Part shown: one piece after another, positions 9,196-20,680 of the stretch
How the letters are laid out: each line of letters starts with the position of its first letter
Numbering within the stretch: position 1 is the stretch's first letter
NCBI GenBank assembly: GCA_003254925.1
Contig: QANZ01044112.1
Location: 1-64,000 of the forward strand
DNA from: Chamaecrista fasciculata
Taxonomy: Eukaryota; Streptophyta; Magnoliopsida; Fabales; Fabaceae
Length of the DNA stretch: 64,000 nucleotides
Direction of reading: 5' to 3'
The notes under the pieces: model-generated
Told to the model about the DNA's origin: nothing
Seen by the model: only the letters and a program-made list of their open reading frames with translations
Database searches by the model: none
Position numbers and translations under genes: made by a program

Positions 9196-12100
9196 TAGGG
9201 GTGTTCGTTGGGCGGTTTGGGCGGTTATTTTTAAGATTTTTAACCGAACCGCTCACATCGGTTTAAAAGAATCTTTAACTAAGCGGTTAAAAAAAATTTC
9301 TTTAACCAAACCAAACCAAACCAAAAATCATCGGTTATAAAACGGTTCGGTTTGGGCGGTTTTAAGGAGTGATTGTCACTAATTCCTATTAACATGTATT
9401 TCTATATTACCATATATAACACAATTAATGAACTTCAATTTTCATGATATAATACCTGCAATCTAACATATATATAGTCTGACAGTTATAATAATTGTAA
9501 TTTTCATACAATAACTAACAAAATGATCCATTCCTAATCAAAACAAAACACCAACATCAAAATACACCACCCCAATACGCATGGGTGCTGCCAGAGTAAC
9601 CAAATATCCAAAAGAACATCAAGTCAAGAGTTACAATTGCAAATGGTCAAATTCAAAGCATATTAAATAACACCTAACTTATGTTGACAGTGTTCTTTCC
9701 CTTTTCACTGGTTGTGCTTGGGCCAACACCTAAATCCATAAGAAAAAAAAATTAGAAACAATTAAAATTAGAATAACTTAAAAATATCATAAATATTATT
9801 ATACTAAGGCAAAATATAATAAATCACCTAATTGAAGCTTTTCAATGTCTTCAGCAAGCTCTTCTAAATCTGTGCTTAATGGCTTGGACCGAAACCAATT
9901 TTGGGCACATATTAGAGCCTCAACAGTTTTTGGAGCTAATGAACTTCTATATGTATCAATCACTCTTCCACCAGTACTAAATGCTGATTCCGAAGCAACT
10001 GTTGAGATTGGCATGGCTAAAACATCCCTTGCCATCAAAGCCAAAGTTGGAAATCTAGTGGAATTCACCTTCCACCAATTAAGAATATCAAATTGTGAAG
10101 TAACTTTTTCCCTAGCCTCAAACAAGTATTGATCAACTTCTGTCTTGTTGTCTAGGCAAGTTTGTTCCTTCATTTCATTTTCAAATTCCATAGCAAACTT
10201 CTTTTTATCATCTTCCTCTTTTGAAGCTTGGGTTTGTTGTGGAAATGATTGGCTAGAAACTTGTTGCAACTTTGAACCAAAAGACAACTTGTAATGATCA
10301 TACATCTTATAAAAGCCACTTTTTACTTTCCAAGACAATGAATCAGCCACTGTACTATCATAAATCTTCCCAAAACTCCACTCTACAAACTTAAACTTGT
10401 AACAAGGATCAAGTACAACAGCAATAAACAATAATATGTTGAATTTTTCAACATCTCCCCAATATTTGTCATGCTTTTGCTTCATTCTTTCAGCCATTCT
10501 TTTCAAATGTTCATCATCACTTTCACACCAATGTTTCAAAGTTTTCAAAACAACACAAAATTCATGAAAGTAGTTGGATGAACTCACAAACAAAGACCCA
10601 GAAACAGCATTTGTCACATCATAGAAAATCTTCAAAAACTTAACAAAAACTCTTGCATTCCCCCAATCTTGTGTACTTGGAATTCCTATCCTCTTCCCAT
10701 CTTCAATATGTTCTAGCACATAATTAGCATCTTGTTTCTCATACCTTGAAAATGCCTTCTCAAACTTCAAGGCACTTTCAAGCATTATATAAGTGGAATT
10801 CCATCTTGTAGGAACATCTAATTGAATCAAAGAAAAAGACTGAATTTTCTCTTTGTCTACACAATCTTTAAATCTTTTCAAACGTGCAGGAGATGCACGA
10901 ACAAACCTCACTGCATTTCGAATTCTTATGATTGATTCATCCATATCCTTCAATCCATCCTTAACAACAAGGTTCAGAATATGAGCAACACATCTAACAT
11001 GAAGATACTCCCCTCGTAAAACATTTCCATTCCAATCATTAATCTTTCCCCTTAGATAGTTTACAGCACCATCATTTGAGGCTGCATTGTCAACAGTGAT
11101 TGTAAAAACTTTCTCTATACCCCATTCCAAAAGACAATTCTCAATAGTCTCCCCAATTGTTTCACCCTTGTGATTTTCTATAGGGCAAAAGTTCAGAATC
11201 CTTTTATGCAAATTCCAATTACTGTCAATAAAATGTGCAGTGAGAACAATACTCATAAAGTATCGGAACCCTTCTCCTTCAACATGCTTGAAAGGTAATT
11301 CATCTACAATTATCATTCTAGCTAGAGCTTCTCTACATGCACTTGGATTAAAAGAAACAGCACTTAAAGTTCCACCCTTCCCTTCCCCATCCTCCTTTTT
11401 TTTGGGCTGAAAAGATAACATCTTTTGGCTTGGATGTTGTGATTCCCTAGGATATTTCTTACATTGTTTTTGTAGATGGTAAGCCATTGAACTAGTCCCA
11501 TTATTTTTCTTATGACATGCATAGCTATGTCCACACCAATTACAAGCAGCTCTAGGAAATTTTGGATCACTATTTTTTATTTCAGTAAAGTGATTCCATA
11601 CCCATGAAGATGGTCGTGATGGTTTTCGCTGGTTCTCCTCATTCTTTGCATCTTTCTCTTTGCGCTTCCTCTTCTTTGACTTTGAGAGATTGATACCTTT
11701 TGCTTTTTTTTGTCCTTGAGATGAACCTCCTTCAACTCCAACAACATTCTTGCCTTCTGAAGAATCAGATTCAGATTCAGATTCGCTTTCAGGTTTCTCA
11801 ATCTCATTTGTTTTGGTTACTTGAAGAGGATTAGTCTGTAAAACCCAAATAATTCAAATTAACTTCACTTTAAAAACAAATACTAGTTGGCAGCAAAAAT
11901 AAATAAAACCCTTATAAATTATCAAAGACAGAGAGAGAAAGAGAGAGATTAATCAAAAGCAAAAACAATAAATTGAAATGTAAATTATACCTCTAGCTGA
12001 GTTGACATTGTAAATAGCAAAACCAAAGCACCAAAATAACAAAATATCACTTCCACAGCTCCACACCAGTGAATGATTACAGCAAAGCAAACTAGAACAC

Positions 12101-13173
12101 AAATGAAACTAAATTAGACTACATTTATATATTAATGAAGATGCTGAAAAGCAAAATGTTTTGGGTAAATGGCACACTCTCATGTTTAGAAAAGGTAAGA
12201 CTTGCTATAATATATATATAGAGGCGTCCCTGTGTGTGAGGATTTAGAGTGGGAAAACAAAGATGATGAGGGTATATATAATGTTGAGGGTATATATAAA
12301 GATGATGAGTGGGAAAACAAATATATAATATATAATGATGAGGGTATCAATCAAATGTCTCATTCACTTGGGGTTAGACTTTAAAATGTGTAGTTTCTAA
12401 GATAACAAATAAAGGGAATGATTATTAACTCAAAACTGATCTAACAAATGGCCCCCCAAATAATAAAATAATAATAATAAGATGCTTTGCTTCCTTTGGT
12501 TCTTACAGATGTAGCCAAAGAAGATGGGTTTCTGAATTTTGAGGATTTCGGTGGGTGAGGAAGTTCAAGAATTACAAAGTTTAAAAAGTTATACTAACAG
12601 AGTTTAAAACCTCACAATCTCTATTTCAAAATAGTTCATCAAATAGATTCAAAGATTAAGACATTATGCACAAGGGCTAGGGAATTCAAACCTGAGATGT
12701 TGACACTCTGCCTTAAATATGAAATCGGTGCCTTCTTCTTCTTCTTGGTAGGCTAGACAGAAACTAAGAACAGAAGAAGAAGAGAGGCAGAGAACCAAAG
12801 GAACATTATTTAGGGACTAGGGTTTGATTTTTGAGTGAGGGAGAGAATGAATGAACTCATGAAGTGTGCGTATGTGAAGAAGTGGGAAAGCGTGAAGAGA
12901 AAATGAAGAGGCTATGTTGGAATTTGGAAACGTGCAGTAGAAGAATGATAAAAAGGAGATATATTAAAATATAAAAAAAATATATGTATATGATATATTG
13001 CGGTTCGGTTCGGTTATGAGGGAGGTCAAACCGATGACCGAACCGAACCGCATATTTTTCACTTATTTTTCACCGAACCGAACCGCCCACTTGTCGGTTT
13101 AGTTCGGTTTTCCTTTCGGTTCGGTTTGGTTTGGTTTGGTTAAATCGGTTTGGTTCGGTTTTGAACACCCCTA
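9196..13173 (-). mobile_element. hAT transposon, 3978 bp, with 8-bp target duplication
   Basis: The ends are TAGGGGTGTTC on the left and its complement GAACACCCCTA on the right. They are flanked by an exact 8-bp duplication GGTGGAGG at 9188-9195 and 13174-13181. Subterminal zones at 9205-9370 and 12,995-13,165 are dense in CGGTTCGGTT/AACCGAACCG motifs in both orientations, likely transposase-binding sites. A single spliced minus-strand gene, the transposase, fills the middle. The exact duplication and open reading frame indicate a fairly recent insertion into the surrounding Mutator-like element. Confidence 0.93.
9799..12008 (-). CDS. hAT transposase, BED zinc finger, RICESLEEPER-like, lacking first catalytic segment
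   Basis: The gene reads as two exons, 12008-11991 (MSTQLE) and 11835-9799, with a GT-AG intron, giving 684 residues. Features in order: an acidic Ser/Glu tract (residues 22-33), a nuclear-localisation-like KSKKRKRKEK (58-67), a BED zinc finger (W84 to C131, ligands C104, C107, H126, C131), the DELPFKHVEGEGFRYFM helix, the second catalytic Asp in TVDNAASND (D255), an RWNSTY motif, and a C-terminal dimerisation domain with ASESAFSTGG (E622) and LAPKTVEALICAQNW. Between V203 and L204 (DNA about 11,244) about 60 residues usual in this family are missing in frame. They include the TTDxW-type motif with the first catalytic Asp. The protein should bind DNA and dimerise but probably cannot cut. The rest is intact, with no internal stop. 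The family assignment is firm. The deletion is judged from memory of family sequences. Confidence 0.9.
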
Positions 13174-13299
13174 GGTGGAGGCATAATTGAAACTAACGTT
13201 TTACATTGGGGGCACAACCGACACAAATGAAACGTTAGGACATAACTGAAAATCACCACAAACGTTAGGGGCACGAAAGGGTATTTTACCTATTTTATA

Positions 13300-13357
13300 T
13301 TATAATTTTAAAAGATCGATTAAAAGCTCCTCATATATATATATATAATAGTATAGA
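13300..13357 (-). mobile_element. Helitron 5' terminus (host of the nested Mutator-like/hAT stack)
   Basis: On the minus strand the sequence begins TCTATACTATTATATATA, preceded by A, and continues TGAGGAGCTTTTA...TTTTAAAATTATAATATAAAATA. This matches the 5' region seen at 7720-7810. The sequence left of the Mutator-like element (8360-8391) continues the same family text, so the 9-bp duplication TATTTTATA was made from Helitron sequence. The matching 3' end could not be assigned with confidence. Confidence 0.55.
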
Positions 13358-13614
13358 TGAACTAAGATTTCTTTAAATTGAATCGTCAAGTTGGTGAAGT
13401 GGCTTAAATCACTTAAATTCAAATTTGTTCTTTTATTTGTCATTTTTAAAATTTCAAATAATTTTTTTAAGTACATTTGACATATTATAATAATTATTTT
13501 CTCAATCTTCATAACTCCATGAGTTAAAAAAAAATCACAATAAATATAGACACCATATCATAAATTCATAAACCCATAACTTAATTAATATATACTAATT
13601 AAACGTATCAACCG

Positions 13615-15612
13615 TCACTACTATATAATAATTAAAGGCCAAATTGCGAATTTGGTCATAATTGCTTGGATGAGATTATTGATTATACAAAAATTTGATT
13701 ATTCCACTTTTTGCCTTGGGAAAGCAATAATATGATTAGTAGAGAAGCAACTTTTGAGATGATTATGTGTTTGGTCGACCAAAATTATTTTTCTTACAAC
13801 ATGGCTGATCGGGAAGGACTAAACTTGTATATTGCTTGCAATCGCAGGTCGATATTTGGTCGACCGGGTACAAAATCAATTGATCGTTTTTCGCATTATA
13901 TATATCTTTTCTACTATAAAAGAGTGAGTTGCTTACAAGTTTTAGTTTCCCAAAATGCCTTTAATAACCCATCATGAATTGGTGTTTATTGCAAGTCAAC
14001 CTATGTTACACAAGTTTTAGAGATGTAATTTCGACCTATGTGGCCAATGATGAACAATTACACTAATGAATTAACTATAAATAAATCAAACAAACATCTT
14101 CAAATGCAACTACTCTCGAATGGCCAGTGACTCCCATTGCACCTATTCCAAATGTAACTTCCACCCTTCGAATAGACATTTTCCTCTCTCTCCAACGTGA
14201 TATATCCTTGTACAATAGGCAATGTCTTTGGTTCTGTTTATACTTTTTGTTTCAATTCCTCCAATAAATCTAAGATTGTAAAGGTCAGAATTATAGTTTC
14301 ATCTTTTGGTTTGTCATTTATTTTGTGGTCTTAACTTTTGCAGAATGAATGACAAGGAAGACATAGAGCAGAGTTGAGAAAGGCAAGGTGGAAAGGAAGA
14401 AGAGACTCTGCGAAACGCACAGCCTTCAGTAATCTGATGACATGGCACCATGGACAACACAGAACATTAGCATTCATAGACATCCAATGATCACAATGGG
14501 AAATAAAAGAGATTTTCGTCTTCATTCATGAAATATGTTGGGTATGACTATGAGAGCACTCTTCCAAAGAAGAGGTCCTTAAAGAGAAGCACAAAACTCA
14601 TTCAAAGAAGAAGATATCACACTTTTGTATAGATAAGACCATTATAAGCCACCCAAAGAATTAAGAAGCTTCTTGTTCTTGATGTTAATAATGGATTACT
14701 TAACAGCTTTGTTGATCATGTTCTTACAGGATTTGAACCAGATCAAATCCTTTTTCGACTGTAAAACATGTAAATTTATTAGACTTGAGAGAAATTAGAC
14801 TTTGATCTAAATTTATTATAACTAAAATCAATCATCTCATTTCAATCAATTCGATTTTGAGTGTGATTTATTAAAATCCTTTTTTTCGTTTTCTCAATGA
14901 CAAAAACATGCATGTTAATTGATTTAATTTGCTTTTATTTATAGACAGTCTAAAAGAGTTGTTATTTTAGTTACCAAGAAAATAGTTGTTAATTTGAGAA
15001 ATGATTTATGAAGTTTAAGCATTCAAAAGAAACTACAACAATTTGCTTTCACTCTTCTGCACCAGACCATTCATATATGATGACCAATTGGTTAAGTCTG
15101 TGATTAAAAATTTCTTTTCCTTCTAATGCACTTCCCCCATAGTGATCACTTGGTAATAAATCAAGTATGTTCCTTAAACATGACTATGACACAAAGTATT
15201 ATATAATGTCACCAACTTTTAGTGTTGTTTCAATTCCTAAATTAAAAGAATTTTGTTTCTCAGAATTATATGGTAGAACAAAAAAACAAATTACATACAT
15301 ATATATAACCATCTCTACATAACAAATGGGATCAACAAAAGATAAAAAGGATGAGTTATTTAATTTGTTATATAATTAATCTAAAATAATAAATTGATTA
15401 TAGTATCGTTTGTAATTACTTTCTCTAGGAAGAAGATAATTTATATTTGACGAAAAACATAGATAATTTATATATGGTAAATGAATTAGTACAAAGTCAT
15501 ATTAAAGACAATAATATATTATTATAAATACAAAAACATATTTAAATTGCAATAATAAAAAAAATTAAATTATATGATAAATAACGCGTGCAACGCGCGC
15601 CACCTCCACTAG
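13615..15612 (+). mobile_element. Probable Helitron, about 2.0 kb, no coding capacity found
   Basis: The right end is a typical plant Helitron 3' end: a short hairpin CGCGT-GCA-ACGCG at 15584-15596, a C-rich spacer, then CACTAG followed by T. The left end TCACTACTATATAATAATTAAAG resembles the common 5' consensus, but the base before it is G rather than the expected A. Inside I see no Rep/helicase motif and no convincing captured exon. A small frame at 13,711-13,977 is unlike any family I know. GGTCGACC occurs twice (about 13,774 and 13,858). The 3' terminus is well supported, the 5' terminus less so. Confidence 0.5.
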
Positions 15613-15722
15613 TATATATAAAAAGAATGTATTAGAGTATAGGTAATTATAGGTATATATAAGGGTATAATTGTAATTGAGTGTGTTTAGTTATTAGAAA
15701 AACAAGATTATAATTTAATATT

Positions 15723-17011
15723 GGCCAAAGTGCGAATTTGGTCTTGTAACTTTACTGCAGTTCCCAAATCAGTCCTATAACTTTTTTTGTCTCGAATTTG
15801 GTCTGGTAACTTTGCTTTAGTTCCCAAATCAGTCCAATAACTTTTTTTGTCTCGTATTTGGTCCTGTATCTTTGCTCCAGGTCCCAAATCAGTCCTATAT
15901 CTTTTTTTGTCTCAGTTTTGGTCCCATATGTTTTGAAAACCTCTCACCGTTAGTCCTCCGTCTATTTTAAATTACAGTTTAGTCTTGAAAACTTCAAGTT
16001 CCTTTCACTTTAGTCCCTGACTATCAAAATGAAAGTGAAAGAACATCCCTGAAGATTCTCAAACCTTACATCTTGGTCCCTAATCCATGAATTCTTCATG
16101 AAATGGAATAGAAATGCAAAACAACACAAATTAAAGCAAATGACAGAGGGACTAAAATTGAAAACTCAGAAAATTTAAAACCCACCTGAAAACATATGGA
16201 AATCGCCGAGAAACTCAAAAACTCATCTAAAAACCCCAATTCTTACTGAAATCTCTCTCAAATAATTGTTCTAAAATGCTTTAAAAAAGAATTTTCGAAA
16301 ATCCACACTTTTGAGGAGGGAGGTGATAAAAGATTCCCTTATATTTGGTGATTCTGATAGAGAAGTTCTAAAATCCCTTACAATTCTTCTATCACCTCCC
16401 TCCTCAAAAGTTTGGATTTTCGAAAATTCTTTTTTAAAGCATTTGAGGACGATTATTTGAGTGAGATTTCAGTGAGAATTGAGGTTTTTGGATGAATTCT
16501 TGAGTTTCTCGGCAATTTCCATACGTTTTTCGGCGAGTTTGGGGCATTTTCAGGTGGGTTTTATATTTTCTGCGTTTTCATTTTTGGTCCCTTTGTCATT
16601 TGCTTTAATTTGTGTTGCTTTTGCATTTCTATTCCATTTCATGAAGAATTTATGGATTAGGGACCAAGATATAAGGTTTGAGAATCTTCAGGGATGCTCT
16701 TTCACTTTCATTTTGATAGTCAGGGACTAAAGTGAAAGGAACTTGAAGTTTTCAAGACTAAACTGTAATTTAAAATAGATGGAGGACTAACGGTGGGAGG
16801 TTTTCAAAACATATGGGACCAAAACTGAGACAAAAAAAGATATAGGACTGATTTGGGACCTGGAGCAAAGATACAGGACCAAATACGAGACAAAAAAAGT
16901 TATAAGACTGATTTGGGAACTGGAGCAAAGTTACAGGACCAAATTCGAAACAAAAAAAGTTATAGGACTAATTTAGGAACTGCATCAGAGGACCAAATTC
17001 GCACTTTGGCC
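15723..17011. mobile_element. Mutator-like fold-back element with about 600-bp arms
   Basis: The element starts GGCCAAAGTGCGAATTTGG and ends with its complement. It is flanked by an exact 9-bp duplication TTTAATATT (15714-15722 and 17012-17020). The two arms, about 15723-16325 and 16390-17011, are long inverted copies separated by only about 60 bp, so nearly the whole element would form one hairpin. Each arm begins with short tandem units 'gtcctataactttttttgtctc...tttggtc'. A small frame at 16,479-16,730 is just arm sequence. The element ends about 160 bp before the start codon of the methyltransferase gene, so it forms the edge of that promoter. Confidence 0.9.
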
Positions 17012-17170
17012 TTTAATATTTGATTATAAGTGCAAATGTAATGAGCAAATATTATCATTACATTTATCATAAATTTTTAATGTCACCAAAGTTGAGGCCA
17101 AACGCGGCCTTAGGCCATTATTTTGCTATTTGAATGGATGAATAAGCATCGTAAGGAAGAACATCAAGCA

Positions 17171-19706
17171 ATGGCTTTATCCCGTTTTCTTCAGATTCAC
17201 AACTACAACTACCATGGAACATTAGGTTCTTCTCTTTCGAAAATGGCTGCAACAGCTTCTATTTCGTCTCCGATTCTTCCATTTTCATCCTTCTCCCCTT
17301 TTCACTTGTACTGTAGCAGTGGAAGCGTTCCATGTGAGGCCGAAGTAGAATCGGAGCATCAGCATCCGAGAAGCCCGGAGCTGGTGCAATTGGAATATGC
17401 GGATCTTAATCTTTCTTACAAGTTGGTAATTTTGTGTTGGTACTCATAAGGGTTCGTGTTTGATTCTTGCTTTCTCTGGTTTCTGGGGTTGATGTTCTGT
17501 GTCTTTTTTCTACTCTCAAACGCAGGATTTGGGTCATGTCAGAATCAGGCAACACGTCAATCCGCTTAGTTCGTCTTTCTCTGTATGTTCTTTAGTAAAG
17601 CTTGAACTATCTTTCCGTAATTACTTTGACTGATTCTCTTATGCTTTATGATTTTCGTATTATTAGTATGTAACAAGCATACACCGTAATCTTTGGAATT
17701 AGGTATTGAGTAATTACAGTAGCGCATTTGGCAGGATTTCAATGTAATAGTATACCATGTCAAGTGTCTACCCATGTTACTTAGTATGCCTATCACTGGA
17801 TATACGTATACTGTACACACATCCACACAGACACACACAATAAATAGCACCCGTGATACTGAAATATATCCATGGCTTGTTGAACCCTGAAATTGCATTG
17901 AAGTCCAAGAGTTTTTGTCTTAATTAATTTAATTGGGTCAATGAATACTAGAACTACTGAGAATTCTTGTTTTTCTCTTGATTCAAAAATCCTAGATTGG
18001 AAGTTATGTCCCTTTGCTTGTTCCTCCCGAATTTGCATTGATTTTTCCTAAAAGCATTGTTCTTTTGTATTGAAATTTGGTCATTTACCACATACAAGGA
18101 TACCTACTAAGAATCCTTAGCTGAATAGTCATTGTGCCTAATTCATAATTGGTTCTAAATATCTTAGTGGTTTCTTTATTTCTTTCTATGACCTTGGTAT
18201 AGAATGAGGTTTTGGTTTAGCGATTTTTATTCTTGATAGGTACCTGCTCAAGTGCCAGACTGGAACCAAGTCTTTGGCAACCCAAGATTGCCACTTGCAG
18301 TGGACATTGGATGTGGTAACTCGTCTGTCTCTGTGATAAAGTCTACATGAAACATCTGTTATTATTATTATAGTTCTTTGTATGTCTGCTGCGGATCGAT
18401 TTGGCTGTTGTTATGCAAATAGACAATGAGAAGATCTGCTTATGTTGCATGAATCATAGATAATGAAGAAAGGAATTTGTCTTACCTTCTGATATATTTG
18501 ACTAAATGTAATTTGAGACAGATCTTAGAGGGAAAAGTGTTTGCATAGTTATTTCTGTAGATCTGATATTCTAAGCATTTCCAGGTAGTGGCAGGTTTCT
18601 TTTATGGCTTGCTAAACGAAACCCTGAAGTGAGAAATTTTTTGGGTTTGGAAATAAGGCAAAAGGTAAGAATATATATATATATATATATATTAAATATG
18701 CTTCTGTTTTGAAATGCTGTTGATGATTTTTTGCTTTTAGGTGATTTGGTTGCTTATACATTATTCTATCTTGAGCATCAAATATACTGCAACTCTTTTT
18801 GTATTATAATGGAATGCATTCATGTGCAGCTGGTCAAGCGCGCCGAGTTATGGGGAAAAGATCTGGCTCTTGATAACATGTACTATCCCAAACTTTTCTT
18901 TTTCTTGGTTTTTTGGCAAAATGAAATTCTTATTTGAGTAATGAAGTGTTCTACTGAAATGCAGTCATTTTTTGTTTGCAAATGCCACAATTTCTTTCAA
19001 GCAATTAGTTACATCATATCCTGGGCCTTTGATGTTTGTTTCAATTTTGGTGAGTTTTGTCTCTGCATCCTAGGATCAATTTGATACATTATATTTACCT
19101 TTAGAACTTTTTCTCTAAAATGTTTGACCAAAGAAATTGTATTTAAATTCCCTTTGCAATTAAATAATTTTCATTCACAAATGCAGTGCCCAGACCCACA
19201 TTTCAAAAAAAGACATCATAAGAGAAGAGTTGTGCAGAAGCCTTTGGTTGGTGACATTGTAGATGCATTAACGCCAGGGGGACAGGTATATATATCCAGT
19301 CTTGTAGATTAGTGAAGGCCGAAATGCAAAACCCCTCTAAACTTTAGTCACTATACAAAAAATTCCTGAACTTTGAAAAGTGACGAAAGACTTCCTAAAC
19401 TTTTGATTTTGTAGAAGCTGTAGTATTTTTCTACTATAGAAGTTCCAGTTGTTTGTTGAGTTTCTGGATGTGTTTTAACAGGTGCTGATACAGTCTGATG
19501 TACATGAAATTGCACTTGACATGAGAAATCAATTTGATGAAGTTGATACACTTAAACACATGGATATTTTGAACCCAAGTATGTTGTGTGATGGTGAAGG
19601 ATGGTTGTTAAACAACCCCATGGGAATAAGGACCGAGCGAGAGATTCATGCGGAATTGGAAGGTTCTAGAATCTATCGACTAATGTATCAGAAGCAGCAG
19701 ATGTGA
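17171..19706 (+). CDS. tRNA (guanine-N7-)-methyltransferase, TrmB/METTL1 family, probably plastid-targeted
   Basis: Eight exons join in frame: 17171-17425, 17526-17582, 18240-18315, 18585-18664, 18830-18879, 18965-19049, 19187-19285 and 19482-19706 (308 residues). The enzyme transfers a methyl group from S-adenosylmethionine to N7 of a guanine in tRNA, normally G46. Visible marks are the Rossmann SAM-binding loop VDIGCGSGRF (about residues 125-134), the following acidic motif LGLEIR, and the TrmB signature CPDPHFKKRHHKRR from residue 202. The C-terminal TEREIH...SRIYRLMY segment matches the family end. The first about 80 residues are Ser/Thr-rich, low in acidic residues and precede the conserved fold, as in a chloroplast transit peptide. 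An in-frame ATG at 17123 would add 16 residues. I prefer 17171 because its context gives a transit-peptide-like start. It resembles the bacterial-type organellar branch rather than the cytosolic METTL1 partner of WDR4, an inference from the extension. Confidence 0.9.
19316..19420. repeat. Half of a small Mutator-like MITE in an intron
   Basis: The seventh intron of the methyltransferase gene contains 'ggccgaaatgcaaaacccc...ctgaactttgaaaagtgacgaaagac'. This is very similar to the left part of the complete MITE at 30,045-30,410. The right arm is absent. Confidence 0.5.
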
Positions 19707-20590
19707 TTTGCCAGAGAGCTTTATTCACAGCTAGGTTTTGGTTTATTACTATTCAACCATTGTGATAGAGAGAAAGTAAACATGTTTTAGAATGCCTACA
19801 ACTTGTTCATTTTTCCAAGTTGTAGGTCATGGTACACAAGGGATGAGTATATGTTCTAACTTCTAAACTAACCTTTGATATCAATATTAGACTATTAGTT
19901 TAATTTAATGTTGTAGTGTGTACACAAGGGATGATTAAAATTTAAAATACATATACCTAATAGGTATCTTAAGATTTTATCCCATAGATTTGAGTGAGTC
20001 AATTATCAAATTTGAAGATGGATAAAATGATACCTTACTTATACTTTATCTGTGATAACAAACATTTTTTAATATAAAAATATAATATTTTTAAACGTTA
20101 TATATTGAGATAATGTAAAATTATAAAAATAAGATACTAAATATTTTATATGTTATAAAGTAATTTAATATTATATGGTTAATGGGTCATTTTAATACTA
20201 AATGTATGATGTATGTCGTAATGTTCATTTTGGTTCATTATGTTTTAAAATGTTCAAATTGATCTTAAATATTAGCAAAATGTTTTATTTTGGGCTCAAT
20301 CTATTGAATATGATTCGTTTCAAGTTCAAATGTGACGAATTTAGAGTATTATTTTCAAATAGTATTTTCAAATTGATATTATAAATCATTTGTTTCGTGG
20401 TCAAATAAGCAAACAAAGTTAATTCAGACAAAGAGAAAAAAGCAAAGTTAATCACTACGGTGATATTATTATGATTTATGATTTCCTAGTCTCAGACTCG
20501 GATAAAATTTACAATATTATCTTGCGTTATTTTAAAATAGAAAGAAATTATTTTTTTGGCCTGAGTAAAATAGAAAGAAATTGATACTCG
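19707..20590. other. Intergenic; includes a truncated fold-back copy
   Basis: After the stop codon about 150 bp probably form the 3' untranslated region. From about 20,165 to 20,390 the text ('cattttggttcattatgttttaaaatgttcaaattgatcttaaatattagcaaaatg') is a one-armed copy of the same family as 57,205-57,755 and 63,785-64,000. No gene is seen. Confidence 0.5.
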
Positions 20591-20661
20591 TATTTCTGTG
20601 TTAGTTGAACGAAGGACGAATCTTTTTTTTGTATGCAATCACTACGAAATACGGAAGGTGG

Positions 20662-20680
20662 ACGCGTCGAATCGACGCGT
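20662..20680. promoter_or_regulatory. CGCG-box palindrome in the promoter/5' leader of the GRP A3-like gene
   Basis: ACGCGTCGA-A-TCGACGCGT is a perfect 9-bp inverted repeat around one base. Each half contains ACGCGT, which fits the VCGCGB core bound by plant calmodulin-binding CAMTA factors. It stands out in very AT-rich surroundings and lies about 170 bp before the putative first splice donor of the downstream gene. The function is inferred from the motif only. Confidence 0.45.

Larger units (their letters stand above)
8392..13290. mobile_element. Mutator-like fold-back element, split by an hAT insertion
   Basis: The termini are inverted repeats, GGCAAAACACCC... on the left and the complement of GGTAAAATACCC... 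on the right, extending over more than 100 bp each ('gcccctaacgtttg', 'gtcagttgtgcccccaatgt'). The element is flanked by an exact 9-bp duplication, TATTTTATA, at 8383-8391 and 13291-13299, the length typical of Mutator-like elements. Without the hAT insert it would be about 913 bp. It has no transposase and contains two inverted copies of an internal block (8518-8740 and 8958-9180). The sequence outside it resembles the 5' part of the local Helitron family, so it inserted into a Helitron. Confidence 0.85.

Noticed and set aside
13711-13977. 88-residue plus-strand frame in the Helitron-like unit
   Set aside because: It has no domain or repeat structure and composition like its surroundings. 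It is probably a chance frame.
17566-18038. Two minus-strand frames in the methyltransferase gene
   Set aside because: They lie in an intron, opposite to the gene, and contain only low-complexity or random sequence.
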